DNA of 64,000 nt from positions 841,001-905,000 of the forward strand of contig BSBK01008435.1 of NCBI GenBank assembly GCA_027943335.1, read 5' to 3'. This document shows, in pieces, positions 1 to 10,911 of the stretch (within the stretch, counting starts at the first letter, position 1; each line of letters opens with the position of its first letter). The notes under the pieces are model-generated. The model saw nothing but the letters and a program-made list of their open reading frames with translations. It ran no database searches and was not told where the DNA came from. This DNA is from Chamaecyparis obtusa. Its lineage: Eukaryota; Streptophyta; Pinopsida; Cupressales; Cupressaceae. Both the position numbers and the translations under genes were made by a program.

Positions 1-330
1 TAGCCCCTATGAGATCAAATACCCATTGTTGAAAAGGCCATTATGTAGTGAAGGGAATCAAATCTCTTCTAGGTGCATGAATCAATTTTCTATGGACTTG
101 ACATTTCTGACAATTCTTAGCATATTTTATGGCCTCTTTTTCCATGTCTGGCCAATAGTACCTAACCCTAATGATTTTTTGAGCTATTTTTAAACCGTTG
201 AAATGTAATCCAAAAATACCTTTGTGGACTTCCTCTAATGTGCATTGGGACTCTTCCCATTCTAAACACCTAAGAACTGTACTAGCCAGACTTCATATGT
301 ATAAATCATTACCAATGATGACATACCACA
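1..330 (-). pseudogene. T integrase, N-terminal zinc finger and start of core (partial)
   Basis: Read on the minus strand from about 250 down to 90, the translation has the HHCC zinc-binding pattern of Ty3/gypsy integrases: a VHKG..GLHFNG segment with both histidines, a YYWPDM segment and a CQKCQVH segment with both cysteines. Just before the window edge it reaches PFQQWVFDLIG, the start of the catalytic core with its first expected aspartate. The rest of the core lies outside the window. The reading crosses frame breaks, so this is a decayed fragment. Integrase joins the cDNA copy to host DNA in the nucleus. Confidence 0.75.
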
Positions 331-995
331 ATGCATTTTAGATAAGGTAACATTTTTCATGATAGTTAAAGGTATCGGGAATGATTTGGCCATGAAGGTA
401 GGAGTATATGTCTTTGTAGTAGGAGGAATCATGACCAACAACATTGTAGATCATGCAGGTTTCTGGACAATCATACGTCGGGAATGACAGTGCTTCCATT
501 AGGAACTCATAGTGTAGCTCATGTTCGGGCTGATGTAGTAAAGATGATAGCATTTCCATAGAGTCAATAGCCTTATTCTCCATTCTAGGAATGTGTTCAA
601 ACATGATAGATATGGAATATTTCTTTAAGTCATCTACCATGCATTGTATGGAACAAGTTTCTCATCCTTTGTTTGATACACATCATTAACTTGGTTATGA
701 CCAGTTGTGAGTCTCCATGAATGTGTAGTCCTGTTACTCTCCATTCGAGTGCTATTTTCATACCATTTAGTAAAGCTTCATACTCAACTATGTTGTTGGT
801 ACAAGGGAATTTGATCCTGAATGCTTTCAGAATGGAGTAATCCTATGGTGTTATGAACAATATGCCAGCTCCAGATCCATTCTATGTGTAGGATCCATCA
901 AAGAATAATTGCCATGTTCTAGAAGATAGGTGCATAATAGAGGAATAATTAAATTCCATTTGCATTGGTTGATCATCGAACATTGGTGCTTCAGC
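331..995 (-). pseudogene. T second (archaeal-type) RNase H domain and link to integrase
   Basis: The minus-strand translation from about 930 to 530 contains WQLFFDGSYT, then GSGAGILFITP, then TNNIVEYEALLNGM, then GDSQLVI. These are the spaced signatures of the extra RNase H domain found between the normal RNase H and integrase in Tat-type elements; the D of FDGS, the E of YEA and the D of GDS are the expected catalytic acids and all are present. The downstream part (640-338) includes HIPRMENKAIDSM, equivalent to the usual IPR.EN..AD..S end of the domain. Stops inside the run (for example after SYT and ITP) show decay. Confidence 0.72.
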
Positions 996-1310
996 TAACT
1001 AATCTGCAATGACCTGTCCTTTGATAGCTTTTCTTTCAACATATTTGATGTCAAATTCGCTCAATATCATTACCCATTTTTCTAATCTACATGTGGGAGC
1101 AACTTTACTCAATAAGTACTTTAGTGGATCAATCTTTACTATTAATTGTCCAGTATGAGCTAACATGTAGTGTCTCATCTTCTGTGATGCAAAGGTGATA
1201 GCTAGACACACTTTTTCTATCATGGAATAGTTCTTTTCATAAGCTACCAGTGTTCTGCTAATATAGTAGATAGCTCTCTCCTTCTTATTCTCATCATGTT
1301 GTGCTAGTAA
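996..1310 (-). pseudogene. T RT-linked RNase H domain
   Basis: The minus strand encodes LGALLAQHDENKKERAIYY and a following SRTL segment, leading to an ORF (1223-999) with MIEKVCLAITFASQKMRHYM, an LEKW motif and a final IKGQVIAD. This is the connection/RNase H region directly after reverse transcriptase in plant gypsy elements, which removes the RNA strand of the RNA-DNA hybrid. It is in line with the RT upstream on the same strand. Stops at both ends of the open stretch mark it as a pseudogene. Confidence 0.75.
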
Positions 1311-2170
1311 TGCCCCCAGTTATGTATCTATGATGGAGACATCTAATATCAATGGATTCCCTTGAATAGGAGGCATAATAATTGGCCTATTTGCCAAATA
1401 TTGCTTGATATGATTGAATTTATTTTCACATTCCTCACTCCATGAGAAGGTCACACCTTTATGCAATGTATTTGTGAAAGATTGCGATATGTCCACTAGC
1501 TGAGATATGAAGCATCTGATTGATTTCACCCTTCCTTGTAAGCATCTCATTTGACTGATGTTTTTAGGAGGTTGCATCTCCATGATTTCTTTGACTTTTG
1601 TTGGATCTACTTCAATTCCTTTCTTTGAAACAATGTACCCTAGAAGTTTTCCTGAAGTGACACCAAAGGCACATTTCTCATGGTTTAGTCTGAGACTAAA
1701 ATTTTCCATTCTATCTAGTATTTTTCTTAAGTTAGCTAGATGTTTAGATCTTTTTATTGATTTATCTAAGGTGTCATCAACATAGTCCTCCATGGTTTGA
1801 TGCATCATATTGTGGAAGATAGATGTCATAGCTCGTTGATATGTACCACCAACATTCTTAAGACTAAATGGAATAATGTTCTAACAGAAAGTACCCCATG
1901 CACAAGTAAAAGATGTTTTCTCTTGATCCTCTAGAGTGATCTTGATTTGGTTGTATCTAGAGAAACCATCCATTAAAGAGTACATTTCAAAGCCCGCAGT
2001 CATGTCCACTATCATATCAATGTTTGGTAGTGGAAATTCATCCTTAGGGCATGCTTTATTTAAGCCTCTAAAGTCTTTGCATACTCTTATAGATTTATCT
2101 AGTTTTGAAATAGGAACTATGTTGGAGATCCATTCCGCATAATCGATAACTCAGATGAATTTTTCTTTTA
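1311..2170 (-). pseudogene. T reverse transcriptase
   Basis: On the minus strand the translation runs from AEWISNIVPISKLDKSIRVC through DFRGLNKACPKDEFPLPNID and MDGFSRYNQIKI to the catalytic YVDD box (codons at about 1773-1784), then LNHEKCAFGVTSGKLLGYIV. These are the ordered RT motifs of Ty3/gypsy. The catalytic YVDD is intact, as is the D of FSRYNQ context (MDGFSRYNQ). Stops lie near 1880 and 2150. It forms one polyprotein with the G-patch region upstream and RNase H downstream. Confidence 0.85.
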
Positions 2171-3065
2171 GTAGTTTTTCTAGCTCAGCTTTGACAAGGA
2201 GCACCACATGAGGATGCATTTTATGTAAATTTTGCTCGATCAGTTTGACTCTTGGAGTGATAGATAGATGATGCATGATGAGATTAGGATCTAACCCAGG
2301 CATATTTGAGTATTTCCATGCAAAGTTGATCATCTTCTCTATTAAGAATTTTGTGAATGCTCATTTTTCTTCTTCTGACAGTGATTGAGCTACATGAATC
2401 AACTGGGGTTCTTCTGTTGTACCCAAATTGATAGATTGAGATGGTTCTATCAATACTAGAGATTTTTCCTATAAATGACTTAGAAGGACATCAAATATCT
2501 CATCTTTAGGCACCTCAGAGATTTTCTCACCTTTGGATACATCTTTTCTTTTTACTATTTTAGGTTCTGAGACTGCCACATAGTGGTTTTCACCCTCAAA
2601 AATATTTTTCTTTTTACTTTTGTCCTTTTGACTGAGATATTTGATATCCAACTCTATCATGCTAACACTAGGTTCACTGATGGAATTCTTCATGGGTTCT
2701 ACTGCATTTAGGTAGTAGGTGAGAGCATAGTCTATTTGAAAAGTATGGATGTCTTGGATAGGATCATCAGATGTTTGGTCAATAAGCTCAAGATGTTGGA
2801 TAGTAAGCATGGGAAAGGTTTGAGTGATGGTGTTTGTGCATACAGTGTTGTCATCATTGGTTCTGATCTGACTCCCAAATTCAAGGACGATATTACTACT
2901 CAGAATGTTCAGTTCGTTAAGTGTCTCATTAACGTCATCATTGGATCCTATGTAAGTGATAAGTGAATTAGACTCATGAGGTCTATCATTTTTCCATGGA
3001 ATCACTTTAGACATAGGTGTGTATTGGTGAATGACATCTATATTCATTTCTATTATAAGCTCATC
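2171..3065 (-). pseudogene. T polyprotein segment between G-patch and RT
   Basis: Two open stretches on the minus strand (2333-2151 and 3047-2469) lie in line with RT and G-patch. The part next to RT (PGLDPNLIMHHLSITP, then KAELEKLLKEKFI) is the conserved run-in to RT in Tat elements. The 3047-2469 stretch is hydrophilic and acidic and I recognise no domain in it. A stop at 2469 and others between the stretches interrupt the polyprotein. Confidence 0.65.
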
Positions 3066-3944
3066 TTCTTATGGAATAACTCCCCATTCACATTCATTTG
3101 ATTCTTCATCTAGATCTCTGTGAAAATCAAGAATATGTGTGAAATCATGATGGATTCCCCAAGAAAGATTACCTTCAGAGTCTGAGCGGAATTCATATTC
3201 ATGGGAGTTTATCTCAAAATCACTTTTATGTCCTAAATCTTTAGCTATTGTGATAGGTTCACCTTCTCCTTCTCGTTTGTTTTTAGGATTAGTCAGTTCT
3301 TGTGTGGCGATTGTTTCTTATTTAGTAGTAGGTTCTTGTGTGTCTACTACATTGATTCTTTTAGTTTCCATTTCCTCCTTGAGAAGGTTTAAGATGTTTT
3401 GAGGAATGCATTAATAGGGGAAAACATATGTAGTATCAGAGTCATCACTGTCTTCTTGGTTTGTTTCATCTTCTTCATTTTTATCCATTCCTGGTTCTAT
3501 ATGTTCTATCACATGAGAAGATTTTCCACTGAGATGGAAAGGTTTCTTTTGATAACCTATACCTATACTATCCTTGGTTGTTCTCCCATGGTGTTCAATG
3601 GGTCTAATGATGCCTTTGCCTCTTGTTCCCAGAGGTCCTTTTCCTTTGTATCCCATTTTGGATATTAGCTTGTGACCTGGTCCATATGATTTTGAAGGAA
3701 CTTTATGTATTTTAGAGTCACACTTTTGAACTATCTATGATTGAGATTCATCCTTGTATAACCAAGAAAGAACAACTTCCTCTTCATCAAATTCTTGTTT
3801 TGACACTTTTTCTATGATAAAGATTCCATTGAAGACAACCTAAGGTTCTTTAGTTGACGGTTTTGCTTTCTCAGAAGGTTGTCCATAAGATCTTGGTGAA
3901 AGTGGGAGAGAAGTGAGAGATAGTACTAGTTCCATTATGTATTC
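3066..3944 (-). pseudogene. T polyprotein segment with a G-patch domain
   Basis: The minus-strand ORF starting at 3656 opens with MGYKGKGPLGTRGKGIIRPI, a glycine-rich G-patch core (GYKGKGPLG..GKGI). G-patches are RNA-associated modules and are known in some plant gypsy polyproteins and in some retroviruses. The following residues are very acidic and end at a stop at 3411. Upstream (3944-3663) the reading continues with DEEEVVLSWLYKD, a weak acidic segment with stops. This is the piece immediately 3' of the L1 insertion; its 5' continuation is at 19074. Confidence 0.6.
3940..3944. repeat. TSD of L1, left copy (TATTC)
   Basis: TATTC lies directly before the left LTR of L1 and is repeated exactly at 19074-19078 after the right LTR. 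Confidence 0.85.
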
Positions 3945-4703
3945 TATTAGGAATGGGAACATTGAGAGGGGGGGGGGGGTGAATTAGTGCTCACTATATT
4001 CAATCTTTTTACTTTATTCTTTAAACATAGCTTGAATTCTTAAGAACTGAAATCAACATTAACATAAGAAAGATAGATGAACACAACACATAACACCAAT
4101 GTGGTTACGGGGAAACCCAAATAGGTAAAACCCCCAGTGGGAATTGACACCCACTAATAATCTGCACTAGTGTTTTATGATCCTTGTTAGAATATCCTTA
4201 ACCCTATTAGAAGTTGTCTTTACAATGCATTTAGTATAGTGACCTTGTCAAGGATCAGACCCTGTTAGGAGTCTTTTACAATTAACCCTATTAGGGGTGG
4301 GGGTACACTGTCCTAGAGCTCACTGCTCAAATGGTGAAGGCTATAGCCTTCCAATCTTAGATACACACTATATCTATTGGATGAACTGGCACTGTGACAC
4401 TTCTTCTTTGATTAGTTCCTTTGATGTGCTGATGCTTTGACCTCTTGCAAAGCTCTAATACATCTTATCAACTCTTCTCATACTTCTTCTCTACTTATCT
4501 CAACTCTATTTGTTTTTGCATCATTTATTACAAAGGGTGCATCTCATATTTATATGCGCTACCAAAATAATTAAGTAGGTCGGCCTATAAACCAATTACA
4601 TACAAAACTTCCAATTGAATTGGCTCAAGCATGTTTACAAACAAATTTAATTACATGTCTACAACCTAATTACAATAGGTGCATAGCCTTTACAAAAAAA
4701 TAT
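3945..4703 (-). repeat. L1 left (3') LTR, first part, interrupted by G1
   Basis: It aligns along its whole length with the start of the right LTR (17950 onward), beginning with TATTAGGAATGGGAAC where the right copy has TGTTAGG. It includes a run of 13 G at about 3966. It stops at the G1 insertion and resumes at 12480; the two parts sum to 1123 bp against 1124 bp for the intact right LTR. Confidence 0.9.
4699..4703. repeat. TSD of G1, left copy (AATAT)
   Basis: AATAT precedes G1 and AATAG follows it at 12475. The uninterrupted L1 right LTR reads AATATTATAGTC at this place, so the AATAG copy has one later substitution. Confidence 0.8.
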
Positions 4704-6273
4704 TGGTGCAAGAGAACCTACTCTAAACTCATCAAACAATGCATCTAAGAGTCCTAAACTCTCTACTTAGTTTAGAAGTTCTAGTCAAGCACCTAGATCA
4801 AGTTGTAAGGCCTAGCTCTAGGATTGGCACAATTATAAGCCCTTGGCTAACTATGGTCCAAATGGTCAATGGGCCTAAAAATCATAGGACCTTAGGATTT
4901 TTCATGTTTTAAGGTTTTAGATCCATGTTGGATCATTAGCTTAGTGCTAGGACTAAGTTTGGTCTTTAGATTTGCAAGATAGCAAAATAGGCAAAAATTG
5001 CTCTAAAAGTTGTCATGCAAATTTCGAGAAACTTCTTAAAAGTTGTCAAACATGCTTAACACAACTCCCAAATGGCTAGTTGGTTCAAAAAAGATGTATA
5101 ACCATTGGGAGAGCCTAAATAAGCCCTTATAGGTGGGTGGTAGGCTATGAAGATGTAATTTGGCAATTAATCAATAAAAATATCAACCATTTCCCTATAA
5201 TCCTCGAGAACAGTGCCCTAGTATGGATAGGTGCAGGCTGGTGTGCATGATTTTTTGAGTTTGGAAGTTTTTTTATCCAATCCTCTTTCAAATGTAGTAG
5301 GTTTCATGATCTAATTCATCCTAGATTAGCAGTTATCAAAGTTCCTTGACTGCTTTCTCGGATAGAGGGTTTTCCAGCAGGTTTACAATAGCGCTTGCTC
5401 TTTTGACCCAATTCCACCATGGGAATTTGATCCCCCTTGGTGGAATTCAACCTTTGTTTATGTGCTTTCAGAAAATGTAGGTTACAGGTGGAGTTCTGCA
5501 AGGAGGTGTGTTTTCCACAAAGCCCTAGGTGTAGAGGCCCATATGTGCACCTACCAGTGACTTAGGACAATCATTATAAAATCTGGTTGGGGATTCATCA
5601 AGACCCAAGATTTTGGATTTGGATCCCTTGTACATGCCCTCAAAGGATCCAATCATTGATCTTTGCATTGGCTTGGAGGAAGAAGAACTTGTAGTGCAAA
5701 CCAGACCTGATTAGGCCTATTAGCCCTGTCCTAAAATTAGATAAACTAGTGACCTCCATTTGGTTTCAAGTCCTGGTGTCTTAATATATTTTATAAGTCC
5801 CAAAAGAGTGTCTAGATTCCCAACCTAATTCATACTTTGTTTGGAAGGATTTTGACCTAGATTCAAAATACTAGTTTGAAAAGGCTACAAGCCTAAAGTT
5901 GGTTTTGTGAAGCAACTTGGTATTATGAGTTGCCCATTGGTGAAAGAACCATTGGAACTATCAAAATAGGACCCAAATAGGCTAGATTAGTGATTGTAGG
6001 CCACCCCTGGTCTTAGTATCCATTTCATGGGTTTTGAGTACTCATTTTGTTAAGGAGACCTCTTGGTGAATTCTTCTTTCTTGGTGCTTAGGACTTTGGT
6101 AAGCCTAGTGATTAGGTTACTTTGCATAGTTGGGTTGTGATAACCTTCTCCAAGTCCTTTACTATGCCTAAGATAGGTATCTAGCACTTGGCCCTTTCAC
6201 CCTAGGTTGTTGAGGGATTGAAACTTACCATTTTCTCACTGTTATAAGGCTTCTGCTGACCACTACTACATCA
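4704..6273 (+). repeat. G1 5' LTR
   Basis: This 1570-bp copy runs from TGGTGC to ...ACATCA and aligns throughout with 10912-12474. By eye the two copies differ by several percent, more heavily in the first 200 bp. Confidence 0.93.
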
Positions 6274-6275
6274 AG

Positions 6276-6287
6276 TGGTATTAGAGC
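6276..6287 (+). promoter_or_regulatory. G1 primer-binding site
   Basis: TGGTATTAGAGC lies two bases after the LTR end. It matches the PBS for initiator tRNA-Met (TGGTATCAGAGC) with one change. It almost touches the gag start codon at 6289. Confidence 0.85.
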
Positions 6288-6288
6288 T

Positions 6289-7440
6289 ATGTCTGATCCT
6301 AAGAATGAGGAGATCCCTACAAGGGTCACAAATAGTGAGTTGGAAAAGATGGTGAGAGAGAAAAAGGCTACAAATAAAGCCTTAACTAAGAGGCTTCAAG
6401 AACTTGAGAAGAAGCTTGATGACAAGGACAAAGATGAGTCTAAAAATGAAGAAGGGAGTGAAGAAGAGGAGGATGATGCTACTCAACGTACCCCTTCAAA
6501 CCAAAGACCTTTCATAGATGCCTTGAAATCCATGGGAAGGAGAACCATGGAAGAGAAGATAGATTTGTCGATATTCAATGGCAAGATGAATACTGATTTA
6601 GCCTTGGATTGGATAGAGGCTTTGACAATGTTCTTTGAGTCTGAAGACATGCCTGGAAAGCAAAGGGTAAAGGTGGCAAGATCCAAGTTAAAGGGAGCAG
6701 CCCTGACTTGGTGGAACTTCATCCAAACAAAGAGGGTGAAGAATGGGAAGAATATGATCAATTCATGGAATAGAATGATAGCATTGATCAAAGAGACATA
6801 TGTACCTAAGGACTATGGGGTACAACTCCATAGGAGGAATCAAAGTCTAAAACAAAAGGACATGGATGTAGGATCATACACCCAGGAGTTCCTAAAATTG
6901 TGTATGAAGACCAATATGGCTAAAGATGAGGAAGAAAAATTAGCAAGGTACATGAATGGCTTAAAGGTATCCATTCAAGAAGAGCTAAGTCTATACTGCC
7001 CTACCATAGTCAATAGGTGCTATAAAAAGGCACTTAAGGTAGAGGAAAAATGGAAGAGGAAGCATGACTTTGGAAAAGGGAAGAGTAATGATAGTGGGAA
7101 GAACTTTAGAGGCAAGAGAAACTCTTGGAACAAGGGAAAAAGTAGTGGCAGTAATAGTAAGACCCCTGACCAACGAGATAAAGAAAATAGTGACTCTAAT
7201 TCAAGAGGAAACTATAGAGGAAGAAGACCTTTCAATAGGGGAAGGAAAAATTTAGGAATAGGTAATGAAACATTGAAATGTTTCTATTGCAACCAAATGG
7301 GACATCATGTAGGAAGATGCACTGAGAAGAGAAATAACAATAACCAAGGTGAGAGAAGAGCACAACTTGTCCAAGAAGATAAACAAGAAGACAATGCTGA
7401 TACTAGAGACTTGAAACTAGAGGAAGGAGAGTGTGTCTAA
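6289..7440 (+). CDS. gag: G1 gag polyprotein (capsid and nucleocapsid)
   Basis: This intact 383-codon ORF starts right after the PBS. Residues 1-70 are highly charged (coiled-coil-like, K/E-rich, then an acidic EEGSEEEED stretch). Residues about 85-245 are the retrotransposon capsid region, with ALDWIEALTMFFESE, GAALTWWNF and SYTQEFLKLC motifs. A basic Gly/Arg/Asn-rich stretch leads to a CCHC knuckle, CFYCNQMGHHVGRC (about residue 333), which binds RNA. Gag forms the cytoplasmic particle in which reverse transcription occurs. It ends with TAA at 7438; protease follows in another frame, so a frameshift or a mutation separates gag from pol. It is the only full-length gag ORF in the window. Confidence 0.88.
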   Translation: MSDPKNEEIPTRVTNSELEKMVREKKATNKALTKRLQELEKKLDDKDKDESKNEEGSEEEEDDATQRTPSNQRPFIDALKSMGRRTMEEKIDLSIFNGKMNTDLALDWIEALTMFFESEDMPGKQRVKVARSKLKGAALTWWNFIQTKRVKNGKNMINSWNRMIALIKETYVPKDYGVQLHRRNQSLKQKDMDVGSYTQEFLKLCMKTNMAKDEEEKLARYMNGLKVSIQEELSLYCPTIVNRCYKKALKVEEKWKRKHDFGKGKSNDSGKNFRGKRNSWNKGKSSGSNSKTPDQRDKENSDSNSRGNYRGRRPFNRGRKNLGIGNETLKCFYCNQMGHHVGRCTEKRNNNNQGERRAQLVQEDKQEDNADTRDLKLEEGECV

Positions 7441-7499
7441 TGATGAGGTAGGTCTTCCTTCAAGTACCACAAACCCAAGAGCCTCCATAAAGAAAGAAC

Positions 7500-7975
7500 C
7501 TCTTTAGGACAAAGATCAAATGTCATGGAAAGGTATGCAATCTTCTTATTGAATCTGGTTCAACTAAAAATCTTGTATCTTGTGAAATGGTTTAGAAGTT
7601 AAATCTCCCTAAGAAGCCGCACCCTTGCCCCTATCATGTTTCATGGTTAACCAAAGGCCAACAAACTCTAGTAACAAAACAAGCTTGGATAGAGTTCTCT
7701 ATTGCTGACTTCAAGGACAAGGTCCTTTGTGATGTTGTTGAGATGGATACCTCTCACATCCTTCTAGGTAGGCCCTAGCAATTTGATGTTGATGCCATAC
7801 ACCACTGTAGGAAAAAAACCTACTCCATCACCAAAGATGGGAAGACCTTCACTATGAAGCCCCTACCGGATAGCAAAACTAAAAAAGAACCCACTGTGAT
7901 CATCATGGGAGAAAAGGAGATTTTAAAACCCTTGAAAGAATCTGATATTGAACCATTTTTTTAATCTCAAAGCAC
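7500..7975 (+). pseudogene. G1 aspartic protease, active-site aspartate changed
   Basis: The translation contains NLLIESGSTKNLVSCEMV, then VLCDVVEMDTSHILLGRP and QFDVDAIHHCRKKTYSI, the retropepsin pattern of Ty3/gypsy. The expected D(S/T)G active site reads ESG (codons 7551-7559), so the catalytic aspartate is replaced by glutamate. Stops occur after EMV and after LLGRP, and the frame differs from both gag and RT. Confidence 0.75.
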
Positions 7976-7994
7976 AAAGATAACATCAGGTTTG

Positions 7995-9466
7995 ATCAAA
8001 GGGAACCCATACCAAATGAAACCATAAAACTGCTGCAAAAGTACAAAGATGTCACTGTTAGTGACCTGCCCACTAGCCTCCCTCCCATTAGGGACATTAT
8101 TTATGAAATAGACCTCATACCAGGATCATCCCTACCTTATAAGGCACCATACAAAATGACCATTGCAGCATATAGAGATTGCAAAATAGGTCACTGAATT
8201 ATTGGAAAGAGGGCTCATTCAAAAGAGTCTTAGCCTTGTGTTGTACCCTCAGTCTTGGTCCCTAAAAAGGATGGAAAATGGAGGTTATGCACTGACAGTA
8301 GGGCTCTAAACAAAATCACAATAAGGTATAGATTTACCATGCCAAGGATTGAGAACCTATTAGATCAACTAGGAGGTGCTTGCTGCTTCACCAAGATAGA
8401 CTTAAAGTTTGGTTACCATCAAATTAGAATCAAGCCTGGAGATGAATGGAAAATAGCATTCAAGACTACTGAAGGTTTGTTTGAATGGTTAGTAATGCCC
8501 TTTGGTTTAAGCAATGCCCCTAGCACTTTTATGAGGCTTATGAATGAGATATTCATAGATTTTAGAGGGAAATTTGTTGTTGTTTACCTTGATGACATAC
8601 TAATATTCAGTCATAGCAAGGAAGACCATCTTGATCATGTGGAATAGGTACTGAGAAGACTCCATCTGCACAAGTTGGTAATCAACTTGGAAAAGTGCAT
8701 GTTTATGAGGAAGGAACTTGTGTTCCTAGGTTTTGTGATTTCACAAGGTACCATCAAGATGGATCCTGAGAAGGTAGATGCAATCATTAATTGGCCTCCA
8801 CCAAATAATCAAGGTGATGTAAGGAGCTTCCATGGGCTTGCAACATTCTATAGGAATTTCATAAAAAAGTTTAGTCATGTGTGTGCACCAATGCTTGAAA
8901 CAATCAAAGGTGGAAAGAAGATTAAGTTTGCATGGACAAAGGAAGCCAATGATGCATTCCAATACTTGAAGAATAGAGTCTCCCAATATCCTATCTTGGT
9001 CCTCCCTAATTTCAACAAGGTCTTCACTGTGGAGACAGATGCAAGCAATTTGGTTATAGGAGCAGTCCTAAGCTAAGAAGGCAAGACAATTGCTTTCTTT
9101 TCAGAGACATTGAATGAGGCCAAAAGGAAGTACTCTACTTATGACCTAGAGCTCTATGCCATGGTCCAAGCCCTCAAGAAATGGCTGCACTACTTGATCC
9201 CAAAAGAGTTTGTAGTCTACACTGACAACCGTGCATTAAGCTTCCTCAATTCACAAGAAAAACTTTCAGTCAGGCATCTCAAATGGGTAGAGCAATTGCA
9301 GGCCTATACCTTCAACATTAAGCATAAAAAGGGTGTAGCAAACAAAGTTGCTGATGCAATTAGTAGGAGGATTCATATGGTTGAAGAATTTCAACTACAA
9401 AGTGTGGGAATTGAGTCCCTCAAACACTTGTACCCAGATGACCCTAATTTTTCAGAGATATATTAG
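7995..9466 (+). pseudogene. G1 reverse transcriptase and RNase H
   Basis: The run-in (YEIDLIPGSSLPYKAPYKM) begins near 8100. RT motifs follow: [55 protein letters not shown] and the intact catalytic box YLDDILIFS (about 8588). The thumb/connection has GFVISQGTIKMDPEKVDAI, and RNase H starts at VETDASNLVIGAVLS with YTDNRALSFLNSQ and KVADAISRR. The frame is constant, but stops at 8645-8647, 9074-9076 and 9464-9466, plus a break near 8170, inactivate it. Catalytic residues of RT look preserved, which suggests relatively modest decay. Confidence 0.88.
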
Positions 9467-9478
9467 ATTTGTACAAAA

Positions 9479-10885
9479 ATGGAGGGCGGATATCACACTA
9501 ATTTTTTTGAATATCTGATTCAAAATGGGCTTCTATTCAAGGGAGCACAATTATGCATACCAAAGTGTTCAATGAGAGAAAACATAATCAGAGAAAAACA
9601 TTGTGGTGGCCTAGGAGGTCACTTTGGCATTGACAAGACAACAGACATGGTGAAGAGGAGTTATTTTTGTCCCAAGTTGAACAATGAAATTAAGAAGTTT
9701 ATTGAGTCTTGTACTATTTTCCAACAAGCTAAAGGAATGACAATAAATCAAGGGCTCTACCAACCCTTACCAATCCCTTCAAGGCCTTGGGAATCCATTT
9801 CAATGGATTTTGTCATGGGACTGCCTAAAACCAAGCAAGGATTTGATAGTGTGTTTGTCATAGTGGATAGGTTCAGAAAAATGGCTCACTTTGTGCCATG
9901 CAAGAGCATAAATGATGCATCTCATATAGCCAATCTCTTCTTCAAAGAAGTAGTTAGAATTCATGGCTTACCTCAGACAATTGTATCAGATAGGGATGTA
10001 AAGTTCCAAGGGCACTTTTGGAGGACACTCTTCAAGAAGTTAGGTACAAATCTCACCTATAGCTCTGCCTATCACTCACAAATAGATGGGAAGACTGAGG
10101 TAGTAAATAGGTCCCTAGGAAATCTCCTAAGATGCCTAACCAAGCAATACTCACAAAGTTGGGATACAATCTTGCCCCAAGTAGAGTTTTCCTTTAATAA
10201 CTCTATAAATAGGTCAACCAGTACAACTTTCCAAGCAATGTATGGTTTGTACCCCAAGGGACCATTGGATCTAATGGAACTCCCCTCTGATTTCAAAATC
10301 AGTGCTCAAGGCCAAGAACTAGTAGAGCTCATTACAAAGGTACATCAGCAAGTGAAGGAAACTTTGCAAAAGTCTAGTTTGAAGTACAAAGAAAATGCTG
10401 ACAAGAGAAGGAGAGAGGTCCATTTCAAAGTGGGGGACAACATTTGGGCCTTCCTAAGAAAGGAGATACTACCTAAGGGTAGATACTCCAAATTAAAAAT
10501 GAAGAAAGTATGCCCCTACAACATACTTAACAAAATTGGTGACAACACCTATGAGATCTCCCTTCCTCCAACTTTGCAAATCTCTCCTATATTCAATGTG
10601 GCAAACCTCACACCATACAAAGCTCTAGTAGGTCCAATAAATGAGCAGGGTGAGGAAACAAATAGCAAAGATGAGAACTATGTTACCAATCTTCCCCAAA
10701 GCAGACCAATAGAGTTGGAAGAAATTTTGGACACCAAGCTATTAAAGAAGACCAGAACTAAGAAGTACATGCAATAATACTTAATCAAATGGAAGGGCCT
10801 CCCCAACATAAATGCTACTTGGCTAACCAAAGACCAAATCAAACAACATGGGACTTCAGTGGATTTGTTACCCTCAAGTAGGGAC
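9479..10885 (+). pseudogene. G1 integrase with C-terminal chromodomain
   Basis: A 432-codon open stretch holds the zinc finger (both histidines in KHCGGLGGHFGIDK; the cysteine pair reads CTIFQQ, so the second cysteine is lost). The catalytic core keeps D, D and E in MDFVMGLPK, SDRDVKFQGHFW and GKTEVVNRSLGN. A GPY/F-like segment reads CPYNILNKIGDNTYEI. The frame stops at 10775, but the translation beyond it continues YLIKWKGLPNINATWL, which with ILDTKLLKKTRTKKYMQ before the stop forms a chromodomain. Chromodomains guide chromovirus integration to marked chromatin. The single stop splits the chromodomain. Confidence 0.88.
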
Positions 10886-10901
10886 TTGAGTTATAAAACT
10901 C

Positions 10902-10911
10902 AAGGGGAGTA
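10902..10911 (+). promoter_or_regulatory. G1 polypurine tract
   Basis: A purine-rich stretch (AAGGGGAGTA) abuts the 3' LTR and is the expected plus-strand DNA primer site. Confidence 0.7.

Noticed and set aside
3966..3978. Poly-G run considered as a sequencing artefact
   Set aside because: Comparable C-rich blocks occur at the same LTR position in L1 right, C1, C2 and L2, so the block is real even if its exact length is uncertain.
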